Source: Erysipelotrichaceae bacterium
GTDB lineage: Bacteria; Bacillota_I; Bacilli_A; Erysipelotrichales; Erysipelotrichaceae
Direction of reading: 5' to 3'
Assembly: GCA_017620435.1 (NCBI GenBank)
Contig: JAFZQL010000124.1
Coordinates: forward strand, 1 to 6,471
Length of the DNA: 6,471 nt
This document shows positions 1 to 6,471 of this stretch, piece by piece. Within the stretch, counting starts at the first letter, position 1. Each line of letters starts with the position of its first letter. The translations under genes and the position numbers were made by a program. The notes beneath the pieces were generated by a model. It ran no database searches, was not told the DNA's origin, and was given only the letters and a program-made list of their open reading frames with translations.

Positions 1-747
1 GAGAATGTAAGCTGGTACAACATCAATGACGGGCATGATTATACCTGGTCCGGCTTCAGTGCTGAATATGATTTCTCAAATCTCGAAAAAGGTTCCTATA
101 TTCTAAGGTTAGTAACAGAAATCAGAAATTCTGTAAAGTCGGAATCGCTGCTGAAGTGTTCCATTTCTGAATACTCTTCTCTGTATGAAGAAAATGATTC
201 TGTATCTTACAGATTGTCGCTGAATGAACGTTACGGGTACAGGATCGAAATGGACATTGATCATCTGAATCCTGATTATTCTTCCGTTAATAAACCATCC
301 ATGAGATCTTCTTTGGGAACCATTGACAGCATTTCCTATGTCACAGAAGACGGCCGCGATTATGCTGTGTTTGAAGGCGTCGGAATGATCTACTATCTGG
401 ACTATGATTCCGATGCAGGTTATCATCAGCTGTATCTTGTAAACGATTCTGAGATTATTGAAATGGAAACAGAGACAAAAGCAAGCTCATTTGATTACGC
501 CGCTTTCTATGAATCGGACCATAATATGGATTATATCTGCTATTCCGCAAAAATCGATTTAAATCAGCTTAACGGCGATTACAGGATCCTTATGTGGATC
601 AGAAACGGAACTTATGAAGATCTGTTTGAGATCGATAACAGATTCAGCAATCTCTATGAATCCTATGAAAACAACGGTTTCAAAGTATCGTATTATACGG
701 ATACAGTCAGATACAGACTTATGATGAAAGTTGAAAACGATAACTGA
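1..747 (+). CDS. 3' end of an unrecognised protein with repeated, probably beta-sandwich, modules (partial, start outside window)
   Basis: Frame 1 is open from the first base to a TGA at 745-747, giving 248 residues of a protein whose N-terminus, and so any signal peptide, anchor or catalytic domain, is missing. I do not recognise the family. What is visible is an acidic chain rich in Tyr, Asp, Ser and Asn with alternating polar and hydrophobic residues, as in beta-strands, and no membrane segment or C-terminal sorting signal. Residues 16-85 and about 179-248 align as an internal repeat: FSAEYDFSNLEKGSYIL matches YSAKIDLNQLNGDYRIL, and both are followed by an S-x-LYE element and a V-S-Y stretch near the end. 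The L-x-x-G-x-Y turn between strands resembles extracellular Ig-like or carbohydrate-associated modules, but that is inference. The next gene starts 13 bases downstream with its ribosome binding site just after this stop, so the two probably form an operon. Frame and stop are well supported; function is unknown. Confidence 0.85.
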   Translation, partial: ENVSWYNINDGHDYTWSGFSAEYDFSNLEKGSYILRLVTEIRNSVKSESLLKCSISEYSSLYEENDSVSYRLSLNERYGYRIEMDIDHLNPDYSSVNKPSMRSSLGTIDSISYVTEDGRDYAVFEGVGMIYYLDYDSDAGYHQLYLVNDSEIIEMETETKASSFDYAAFYESDHNMDYICYSAKIDLNQLNGDYRILMWIRNGTYEDLFEIDNRFSNLYESYENNGFKVSYYTDTVRYRLMMKVENDN

Positions 748-748
748 C

Positions 749-755
749 AGGAGGT
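749..755 (+). promoter_or_regulatory. Ribosome binding site of the PASTA repeat gene
   Basis: AGGAGGT, a near-perfect Shine-Dalgarno sequence, lies 5 bases before the ATG at 761 and begins one base after the TGA of the upstream gene. It fixes the start choice for the PASTA protein. Its position suggests that translation of the two genes may be coupled. No promoter was seen in the 13-base gap, which supports co-transcription. Confidence 0.9.
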
Positions 756-760
756 AACTC

Positions 761-2827
761 ATGAAAAAAATAAACATACTACTCGCAATATTGCTGACAG
801 CCGTTATCGGCATGGGATTGTTCGTCGGCTATAGATTTATCCAAGACAGCAGATCGGTAAGTGTTCCGGATTTTTTAGGCAAAAACAAAGAAGAAGTATT
901 TGCCTGGTGCGGAGCTCTTGATCCTGAGTATTCTTGCGTCATTGAATATGAAGAGAGTACTTCTATCGCCAAAGATCTAGTATTCTATCAGTCTGTCAAT
1001 GCCGGAAATAAAATGAAAGATACACTGATCATCAGGATATCGACAGGCATCGTTGAAGCGATCAGTCTTCCGGTAATCGATAATGACACGAATAAAACGG
1101 ATATCGAGAGATGGATCAATGATAACGGACTGACCAACGTCACCTTCATCGAAGAAGAAAATGATAAAGTCAAAAAAGGAAACGTCATCAGAATCAATGC
1201 ACCGGAATCCATAAGTAAAGATACCGAAATCATCGTCTATATTTCAAAAGGAAGTGAAAACGATGAAAGAAAGATAGAAGTAAAATCCGGTGAATATCTG
1301 AATCTTACGGTAAGCCAGTTTGAAGCGAAAGCAAAGGAACTTGGATTAAGACCGAATCACAACAGTGCAAGAGATGATTACAGCAGTTCTATCGCAGAAG
1401 GAAAGATCGTGTGGCACGGCTCCGGCACATATACGGAAGGAGAAACGTTTAACTATGGTCTTTCTTTAGGAAACAAAGGCGACCGTATCGTCATCCAGGC
1501 AGGCGATTATATCGGAAAAACAGAAAATGAACTGATTTCTATTGCAAATAATTTCGGTTTAAAGCCGAACCACAATAAAGAAAAAGATGCTTATTCTCAG
1601 ACAGTCGCAAAAGGCCTGATCGTATGGCACGGTTCAGGAACATATGAAAAGGATGAAACTTTCAACTACGGACTGTCTCTAGGCAAAAAGGAAAGTTCGC
1701 AGGATGAAGATATCTATATCGAAAAAGACAAGTACAAAGGGAAAACCGTAAATGAATTCGAAACGGCTGTAAAAGCCTTGAAACTCGATCCATACCATGA
1801 TTCATCTAAAGATGAATACTCCGATACTGTAACGAAAGGAAATATCGTATGGCACGGCTCCGGTTATTACGAAACGAATGAAAGAATCAGGTACGGTCTA
1901 TCTTTAGGAAAAAAAGACAGTTCTCAGGATGATGACGAAATCATCATTACGAAAGGCCAGTATGTCGGAAAAACAGTATTCGATTTTGAAAATGCTGTTA
2001 AATCGCTGAAACTAGATCCTTACCATGATCCGTCCAAAGATGAATATTCAGATACCGTAACAAAAGGAAATATCGTATGGCACGGCTCCGGAACCTATGA
2101 ACCGAATGAGAAGATCCGATACGGCTTATCATTAGGATCTCAGGGATCGGAAGGAAAAGTGACTGTAAGCAGCGGGTATGAAGGCAAAACGGAATCGGAG
2201 TTCAGACAGTATATCCTAAGTCTCGGCCTTGTTCCGAACAAATCTGAAGAAGAATACTCGGATACTTATCCGAAAGGAACGATCATTTCCTATATAGCAG
2301 GAGAGTACAATATCGGCAATTCCGTTTCATACAAGGTCTCTTTAGGAAAACAGGAAACACCGCAGCAGGATATCGTGATCACAAAGGGTCAGTACGTCGG
2401 TAAAACAGTCAGTGAATTCGAAAGCATTACCATGTCTCTTTCCTTGGATCCTTACCATGATCCGTCAAAAGATGAATATTCGGATTCCGTAACGAAAGGA
2501 AACGTCGTCTGGCACGGCTCCGGAACCTATGAACCGAATGAAAGGATCAGATACGGTTTATCGCTTGGACCTGCACCGGAAGAACAGACTGCCTATATCA
2601 TGAGACCGAATTATTACGAGGCAGGAGATACCTATCAGCAGACAAAAGAAAAAATGCAGAACTATCTATCGGCATTTACAAATCTTTCTTTCGTTGAAAC
2701 CACTTCCGATCTTAGAGTAGGACAGATTGTAAAGATAACCGTAGATGGAAATGAATCGTATTCTGCCGGTAATTATCCGATCTCAACACCGATCAAAGTA
2801 TATATCGTAAGTAAACAGACAAACTAA
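761..2827 (+). CDS. Membrane-anchored, kinase-less protein with an array of PASTA and PASTA-like repeats
   Basis: This 688-residue protein has a short Lys-containing N-terminus and a hydrophobic segment at residues 5-24 that reads as a signal anchor. There is no lipobox, no clear cleavage site and no LPXTG motif, so it probably sits in the membrane with its C-terminus outside. Residues 33-96 form a near-canonical PASTA domain beginning VPDFLGKNKEEV; residues 103-164 form a second, more divergent one. Six related modules follow at 172-237, 243-308, 318-383, 394-459, 467-529 and 538-603. They carry the pattern Y-x-GKT-x-x-E, then WHGSG-x-YE and a YGLSLG end, joined by short acidic or polar linkers such as KKDSSQDDDE. 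A last PASTA-like module spans about 611-685. PASTA domains bind peptidoglycan fragments and normally end Ser/Thr kinases (PrkC/Stk family) or PBP2x; neither a kinase nor a transpeptidase is present. A role as a cell-wall-binding or sensing surface protein is inference. It lies 13 bases after the upstream gene, probably in the same operon. Confidence 0.88.
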   Translation: MKKINILLAILLTAVIGMGLFVGYRFIQDSRSVSVPDFLGKNKEEVFAWCGALDPEYSCVIEYEESTSIAKDLVFYQSVNAGNKMKDTLIIRISTGIVEAISLPVIDNDTNKTDIERWINDNGLTNVTFIEEENDKVKKGNVIRINAPESISKDTEIIVYISKGSENDERKIEVKSGEYLNLTVSQFEAKAKELGLRPNHNSARDDYSSSIAEGKIVWHGSGTYTEGETFNYGLSLGNKGDRIVIQAGDYIGKTENELISIANNFGLKPNHNKEKDAYSQTVAKGLIVWHGSGTYEKDETFNYGLSLGKKESSQDEDIYIEKDKYKGKTVNEFETAVKALKLDPYHDSSKDEYSDTVTKGNIVWHGSGYYETNERIRYGLSLGKKDSSQDDDEIIITKGQYVGKTVFDFENAVKSLKLDPYHDPSKDEYSDTVTKGNIVWHGSGTYEPNEKIRYGLSLGSQGSEGKVTVSSGYEGKTESEFRQYILSLGLVPNKSEEEYSDTYPKGTIISYIAGEYNIGNSVSYKVSLGKQETPQQDIVITKGQYVGKTVSEFESITMSLSLDPYHDPSKDEYSDSVTKGNVVWHGSGTYEPNERIRYGLSLGPAPEEQTAYIMRPNYYEAGDTYQQTKEKMQNYLSAFTNLSFVETTSDLRVGQIVKITVDGNESYSAGNYPISTPIKVYIVSKQTN
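1274..2569 (+). repeat. Six tandem 66-residue (about 198 bp) PASTA-like coding repeats
   Basis: The repeats lie at 1274-1471, 1487-1684, 1712-1909, 1940-2137, 2159-2347 and 2372-2569, with starts 213-228 bp apart because the linkers vary in length. All end in SLG, and five of six contain WHGSG. Repeats 1 and 2 form one subtype (PNHN, FNYGLSLG) and repeats 3, 4 and 6 another (LDPYHD, IRYGLSLG). Repeat 5 is 63 residues and divergent. The C-terminal 42 residues of repeats 3, 4 and 6 differ at only a few positions. The array probably grew by in-frame duplication. Such arrays often vary in copy number between strains, but that cannot be seen from one sequence. Confidence 0.9.
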
Positions 2828-2837
2828 AAAAACGATA

Positions 2838-2866
2838 TTCAAAAGTCTCTTTCTTTGTGAGATAAT
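2838..2866 (+). promoter_or_regulatory. Putative sigma-A type promoter of nifJ with extended -10
   Basis: TTCAAA at 2838-2843 (4 of 6 matches to TTGACA) is followed by a 17-bp spacer and GATAAT at 2861-2866 (5 of 6 matches to TATAAT). A TG one base before the -10 box gives TGAGATAAT, an extended -10. The predicted transcription start is near 2873, giving a leader of about 20 bases that keeps the Shine-Dalgarno sequence at 2877-2884. Spacing and the extended -10 make this a good candidate, and it would make nifJ independent of the upstream surface-protein genes. It is a prediction from consensus only. Confidence 0.65.
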
Positions 2867-2890
2867 GAAAACGCATAGGAGGAGACTTTT
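2841..2890 (+). promoter_or_regulatory. Inverted repeat spanning the nifJ promoter and ribosome binding site
   Basis: AAAAGTCTC at 2841-2849 is perfectly inverted as GAGACTTTT at 2882-2890, with one further possible G-U pair (2850/2881) in RNA. The arms are 41 bp apart, about four helical turns. The left arm lies between the -35 and -10 boxes (overlapping the end of the -35), and the right arm overlaps the end of the Shine-Dalgarno sequence. It could be a pair of protein half-sites, or an RNA stem that forms only in transcripts entering from upstream. A nine-base match in AT-rich DNA can also arise by chance, so the function is uncertain. Confidence 0.4.
2877..2884 (+). promoter_or_regulatory. 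Ribosome binding site of nifJ
   Basis: AGGAGGAG lies 9 bases before the ATG at 2894, which is a normal distance, and supports this start. The resulting N-terminus, MEKIFQSMDGNTAAAHCAYA, has the length and pattern expected before the YPITP motif of PFORs. An ATG at 2865 is out of frame and has no ribosome binding site. Confidence 0.9.
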
Positions 2891-2893
2891 ATT

Positions 2894-5800
2894 ATGGAAA
2901 AAATTTTCCAATCAATGGATGGCAATACAGCTGCCGCCCATTGCGCGTATGCTTTTACTGATGTTGCTGCAATCTATCCTATTACTCCGTCTTCAACGAT
3001 GGCAGAAGTAGTAGATGCATGGGCAACAGCCAAGAGAACAAACATCTTCGGCAATATCGTAAAAGTAGCCGAAATGCAGTCTGAAGCAGGTGCTGCCGGT
3101 GCCGTTCACGGTACTTTACAGGGCGGTGCCTTAGCTACAACATTTACTGCATCACAGGGCCTTTTACTGATGATTCCAAACATGTACAAGTGGGCAGGAG
3201 AACTGCTTCCTGGTGTTGTACATGTAGCCGCCAGAGCGCTTGCAACTTCTGCTTTATCCATCTTCGGCGATCATGAAGATATCTACGCTGCCCGTCAGAC
3301 AGGCATCTGCATGCTTTGTTCGAATTCCGTACAGGAAGCAATGGATCTTGCAGGTGTAGCTCACCTGGCTGCAATCAAGGCAAGTGTTCCGTTCCTTCAT
3401 TTCTTTGACGGTTTCAGAACATCTCATGAAATCCAGAAAGTTGAAGTCATGGATTATGACTATCTGAAATCTCTGCTGGATATGGATGCTGTCAAGAAAT
3501 TCAAGGCAAATGCTTTGAATCCGCATGGCAATGCCGTTACAAGAGGCGGAGCTGAAAACGATGACGTCGTATTCCAGACAAGAGAAGCACAGAATGAACA
3601 TTTCGAAAAGGTTCCTGATATCGTAGCATCCTATATGGAGAAGATCTCTGAACATACAGGCAGAGACTACAAGCCGTTTACCTATTACGGCGCACCGGAT
3701 GCTGAAAGAGTTATCGTTGCGATGGGTTCTGTTGTTGAGACGATTAAGGAAGTAATCGATGCTTTAACCGCAAAAGGCGAAAAGATCGGCGTTATTTCCG
3801 TACATCTGTACAGACCGTTCTCCGCAAAATACCTGTTCAATGTTCTTCCTAAGACAGTCAAGAAGATCGCTGTTCTGGATAGAACAAAGGAAATCGGTAC
3901 GAGAGAACCGCTGTATCTGGATGTATTAAGCGTTCTGAAAGATACAGACATCAAGCTGATCGGCGGCAGATACGGTATCGCTTCCAAGGATACTGCTCCA
4001 AACCAGATCAAGGCTGTTTATGATGAGCTGGCTAAAGATGCTCCAAAAGAAGAATTCACGATCGGCATCAACGATGATGTAACTCATCTGTCTCTGGATG
4101 TTGATCCTGACTTCAAGATCGACGGCACATATACTTCATGCCTGTTCTGGGGCTTAGGTTCAGACGGTACCGTAGGTGCTAACAAGAACTCCGTCAAGAT
4201 CATCGGCGACAATACCGACCAGTATGCGCAGGCTTATTTCCAGTACGACTCAAGAAAAGCCGGCGGTGTTACGAGATCTCACCTGAGATTCGGACCTGAT
4301 CCGATCAGAAGCACTTACTATGTAAACAATGCCGACTTCGTTTCCTGCTCGCTGGATTCCTACGTGCTGAAATACGACATGCTTTCAGGCTTAAAGGACG
4401 GCGGTACATTCCTGCTGAATACGACAATTGAACCGGAAAAGATCGAAGACTATCTGCCGAACAGAATGAAGGTTCAGCTTGCCAAAAAGCATGCGAAATT
4501 CTATATCATCAATGCCACCAAGATCTGTACCGAGATCGGTATGGGCAGAAGAACCAACACGACTTTACAGTCTGCCTTCTTCGCTCTGAATGAACAGATT
4601 ATGCCATACGACAAGGCTCTGGATCTGATGAAAGCAGCTGCCAAGAAGTCTTACGGCAAGAAGGGCGATGATGTTGTTGAAATGAACTGGAAAGCTATCG
4701 ATGCCGGTAAAGCAGGTCTTGTTGAGATCGAAGTCAAACCGGAATGGGCTGAACTTCCTTCCAGATTCGCTGTTGAAAAGACAGGCGACGATTACTTCGA
4801 TGAATTCGTACAGGGATTCGATACATTATCCGGTTACGATATGCCTGTATCTGCCTTCACGAAATACGGTGTACTTGACGGTACAATGAGAAACAATGTT
4901 TCTTATGCCGAGCACAGAAATATCGCTTCCTTCGTTCCGAAATGGAATCCGGAAAACTGTATCCAGTGCGGCTTCTGTTCCTTCGTATGTCCGCATGCTA
5001 CGATCAGACAGTTTGCTCTGACAGAAGAAGAAATCAAGAACGCTCCAATGGCATTTGAAACGATTCAGGCCATGGGCAAGGGTGCCGAAAACTACAAGTT
5101 CAGAGTACAGGTATCTCCTGACAACTGTGTAGGCTGCGGTCTTTGTGCTGCTGAATGTCCGGGTAAGGGCGGAAACAAGGCTCTGGAAATGGTAGACGTT
5201 CACTCTCTGATGAACGAAGCTCCATTAGCCGACTATCTGTTCAACGAGACTGAATACAAGGCCGATCTGGTAAACGATACGCCGAAAGGAACGCAGTTCC
5301 TGAAGCCTTACTTTGAAGTTCCTGGATCATGCCCTGGCTGCGGCGAGGCTCCTTACTACAGACTGGTATCTCAGCTGTTCGGACCTGACATGCTGGTAGC
5401 GAATGCCACCGGATGTTCATCCATCTATTGCGGATCTACGCCATCTACTCCGTTTGTAACGGATAAAGACGGAAACGGTATCGCATGGGCGAACTCACTG
5501 TTTGAAGACAACGCCGAATACGGTTACGGTATGGCACTTGCTAAGAACTACAAGAAGGCAGTTCTGCTGAAAGTCATGGAAGACAACCTGGATAAGGTTG
5601 AACCGGAACTGAAGACTCTGTTTGAAGAATATCTCAAGATCAACGGCAACAGAGTTGAAGAAAAGAAACTCGCAGGCAAGATCGGTGAACTCTCCGGCAA
5701 GTCTGCATGCGAAGATGTACATGTACTCGCTGAAGAAGTAAGAGATCTCGTATCCAACTCTGTATGGATTGTGGGCGGCGACGGATGGGCATACGATATC

Positions 5801-6400
5801 GGCTACGGCGGACTAGATCATGTTATCGCCAACAACCTGAATGTCAATATTCTGGTTCTCGATACAGAAGTCTATTCCAACACCGGCGGTCAGTCATCCA
5901 AGTCTTCACAGGCTGCTTCCATCGCCCAGTTCGCTGCTGGCGGTAAAGCAGTAGCAAAGAAAGACCTGGGCCAGATCGCTATGAGCTACGGCCATGTCTA
6001 TGTCGCTTCTGTCTGCATGGGTGCCAACAGGATCCAGGCAATCAAGGCTTTGAAAGAAGCGGAAAGCTACAACGGTCCTTCGCTGATCATCGCATACTGC
6101 CCATGTGAACTGCACGGCATCAAGGGCGGTCTGTCCAAACAGCAGGTCGTTCAGAAACAGGCTGTCGAATGCGGTTATGTCACGTTATACAGATATGATC
6201 CGCGTAACGAAGAATCTCCTCTAACGATCGATTACAAGACACCTGATTTCGATAAGTTCCAGGACTTCCTGATGGACGAAGCAAGATACAACAACCTTAC
6301 CAAGGTCAATCCTGAGCAGGCTGCCGCATTATACGAGAAAGCCCGCAAGGATGCGGAAAGAAGATTTGCGAATCTGAAAGCTCGCGTAAAAGAAGCTTAG
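2894..6400 (+). CDS. nifJ: Pyruvate:ferredoxin (flavodoxin) oxidoreductase, single-chain
   Basis: This cytoplasmic enzyme converts pyruvate and CoA to acetyl-CoA and CO2 while reducing ferredoxin or flavodoxin. It is the main pyruvate-oxidising step in many fermenting anaerobes. The 1168 residues cover the usual fused domains in order: the pyrimidine-binding transketolase-like domain (about 1-258) with YPITP including T31, E64 and R114; the domain II/III region (about 259-627); the EKR linker (about 628-666); a ferredoxin-like domain with two [4Fe-4S] motifs, C689/C692/C695/C699 and C745/C748/C751/C755; and the C-terminal thiamine diphosphate domain with GDGWAYDIG (962-970) and N996 in YSNTGGQ. 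Proximal-cluster ligands are C813, C816, C841 and C1071. These positions fall almost on the numbering I recall for the Desulfovibrio africanus enzyme, but that enzyme's C-terminal extension (domain VII) is absent here. The reading frame is intact and ends in TAG TAG. It has its own promoter and terminator and so is probably monocistronic. The symbol nifJ does not imply nitrogen fixation here. Confidence 0.97.
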   Translation: MEKIFQSMDGNTAAAHCAYAFTDVAAIYPITPSSTMAEVVDAWATAKRTNIFGNIVKVAEMQSEAGAAGAVHGTLQGGALATTFTASQGLLLMIPNMYKWAGELLPGVVHVAARALATSALSIFGDHEDIYAARQTGICMLCSNSVQEAMDLAGVAHLAAIKASVPFLHFFDGFRTSHEIQKVEVMDYDYLKSLLDMDAVKKFKANALNPHGNAVTRGGAENDDVVFQTREAQNEHFEKVPDIVASYMEKISEHTGRDYKPFTYYGAPDAERVIVAMGSVVETIKEVIDALTAKGEKIGVISVHLYRPFSAKYLFNVLPKTVKKIAVLDRTKEIGTREPLYLDVLSVLKDTDIKLIGGRYGIASKDTAPNQIKAVYDELAKDAPKEEFTIGINDDVTHLSLDVDPDFKIDGTYTSCLFWGLGSDGTVGANKNSVKIIGDNTDQYAQAYFQYDSRKAGGVTRSHLRFGPDPIRSTYYVNNADFVSCSLDSYVLKYDMLSGLKDGGTFLLNTTIEPEKIEDYLPNRMKVQLAKKHAKFYIINATKICTEIGMGRRTNTTLQSAFFALNEQIMPYDKALDLMKAAAKKSYGKKGDDVVEMNWKAIDAGKAGLVEIEVKPEWAELPSRFAVEKTGDDYFDEFVQGFDTLSGYDMPVSAFTKYGVLDGTMRNNVSYAEHRNIASFVPKWNPENCIQCGFCSFVCPHATIRQFALTEEEIKNAPMAFETIQAMGKGAENYKFRVQVSPDNCVGCGLCAAECPGKGGNKALEMVDVHSLMNEAPLADYLFNETEYKADLVNDTPKGTQFLKPYFEVPGSCPGCGEAPYYRLVSQLFGPDMLVANATGCSSIYCGSTPSTPFVTDKDGNGIAWANSLFEDNAEYGYGMALAKNYKKAVLLKVMEDNLDKVEPELKTLFEEYLKINGNRVEEKKLAGKIGELSGKSACEDVHVLAEEVRDLVSNSVWIVGGDGWAYDIGYGGLDHVIANNLNVNILVLDTEVYSNTGGQSSKSSQAASIAQFAAGGKAVAKKDLGQIAMSYGHVYVASVCMGANRIQAIKALKEAESYNGPSLIIAYCPCELHGIKGGLSKQQVVQKQAVECGYVTLYRYDPRNEESPLTIDYKTPDFDKFQDFLMDEARYNNLTKVNPEQAAALYEKARKDAERRFANLKARVKEA

Positions 6401-6416
6401 TAGGTTTTAAAAACAT

Positions 6417-6449
6417 AACCCCTGTAAAGCTCAGCTAACAGGGGTTTTT
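6417..6449 (+). terminator. Intrinsic terminator after nifJ
   Basis: AACCCCTGT at 6417-6425 pairs perfectly with ACAGGGGTT at 6438-6446, around a 12-base loop that can add a small AGC/GCT stem. A five-T run (6445-6449) follows, and more T-rich sequence continues to about 6453. The stem begins 16 bases after the nifJ stop. It should end the nifJ transcript efficiently. The remaining bases up to 6471 contain nothing I can identify. Confidence 0.93.
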
Positions 6450-6471
6450 CTTTGCTTTAGCAGATGAAACA

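Noticed and set aside
1274..2569. Regular repeats that could suggest a CRISPR or other non-coding repeat array
   Set aside because: The units are about 200 bp, stay in one reading frame, vary mostly at the protein-tolerated level and form one continuous protein.
761..2827. A Ser/Thr kinase (PrkC/Stk) annotation based on PASTA domains
   Set aside because: The protein begins with the membrane anchor, no kinase motifs such as HRD or DFG are present, and the upstream frame is a different protein with its own stop.
2841..2893. The inverted repeat as an intrinsic terminator for the PASTA gene
   Set aside because: The loop is 31 bases, the stem is AT-rich at its base, the T-run is part of the stem itself, and it ends directly at the nifJ start codon.
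2865..3011. Possible upstream ORF of 48 codons overlapping the nifJ start
   Set aside because: It has no ribosome binding site, its ATG overlaps the predicted -10 box and lies before the predicted transcription start, and its reading simply runs in another frame of nifJ.
3254..3655. Antisense ORF of 133 codons within nifJ
   Set aside because: It has no recognisable protein pattern or ribosome binding site and lies entirely opposite a well-conserved coding region, so it is a shadow. The other reverse-strand and overlapping ORFs were rejected for the same reason.
2894..6400. Evidence for a nitrogen fixation locus from the nifJ symbol
   Set aside because: No nifHDK or other nif gene is visible, and in fermentative Firmicutes this enzyme serves pyruvate catabolism.

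Overview
The window holds three forward-strand protein genes and nothing convincing on the reverse strand. Codon use rich in AGA and AAA, AGGAGG ribosome binding sites, a Gram-positive type surface protein with PASTA domains, and a single-chain pyruvate:ferredoxin oxidoreductase (PFOR) point to an anaerobic low-to-mid GC Firmicute. An Erysipelotrichia-like gut or oral bacterium is my best guess, but this is inference from style and not from a marker gene.

Layout. Positions 1-747 are the 3' end of a gene whose start lies outside the window. It encodes an acidic, Tyr/Asp/Ser-rich protein with an internal repeat that looks like tandem beta-sandwich modules; I cannot name it. Thirteen bases later, at 761-2827, comes a 688-residue protein with an N-terminal membrane anchor and no kinase domain. 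Its extracellular part is a string of about nine PASTA or PASTA-like modules, six of which form a repeat family of about 66 residues with a distinctive WHGSG motif. The two genes are almost certainly co-transcribed, and the second is an envelope protein. A 66-bp gap follows. It carries a good extended -10 promoter and an inverted repeat whose right arm covers the next gene's ribosome binding site. Positions 2894-6400 encode a complete 1168-residue PFOR (nifJ), with all thiamine diphosphate, pyruvate and [4Fe-4S] residues present. It ends in two stop codons and a strong intrinsic terminator at 6417-6449.

How they work together. The first two genes look like a surface or cell-wall unit. The PFOR gene is a separate transcription unit of central fermentative metabolism (pyruvate to acetyl-CoA, CO2 and reduced ferredoxin). 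I see no functional link between the two, no other nitrogen fixation genes, and no mobile element, RNA gene or CRISPR array. I do not see clear evidence of a new multi-gene system. The points most worth a second look are the kinase-less WHGSG repeat protein and the promoter/inverted-repeat arrangement in front of nifJ.
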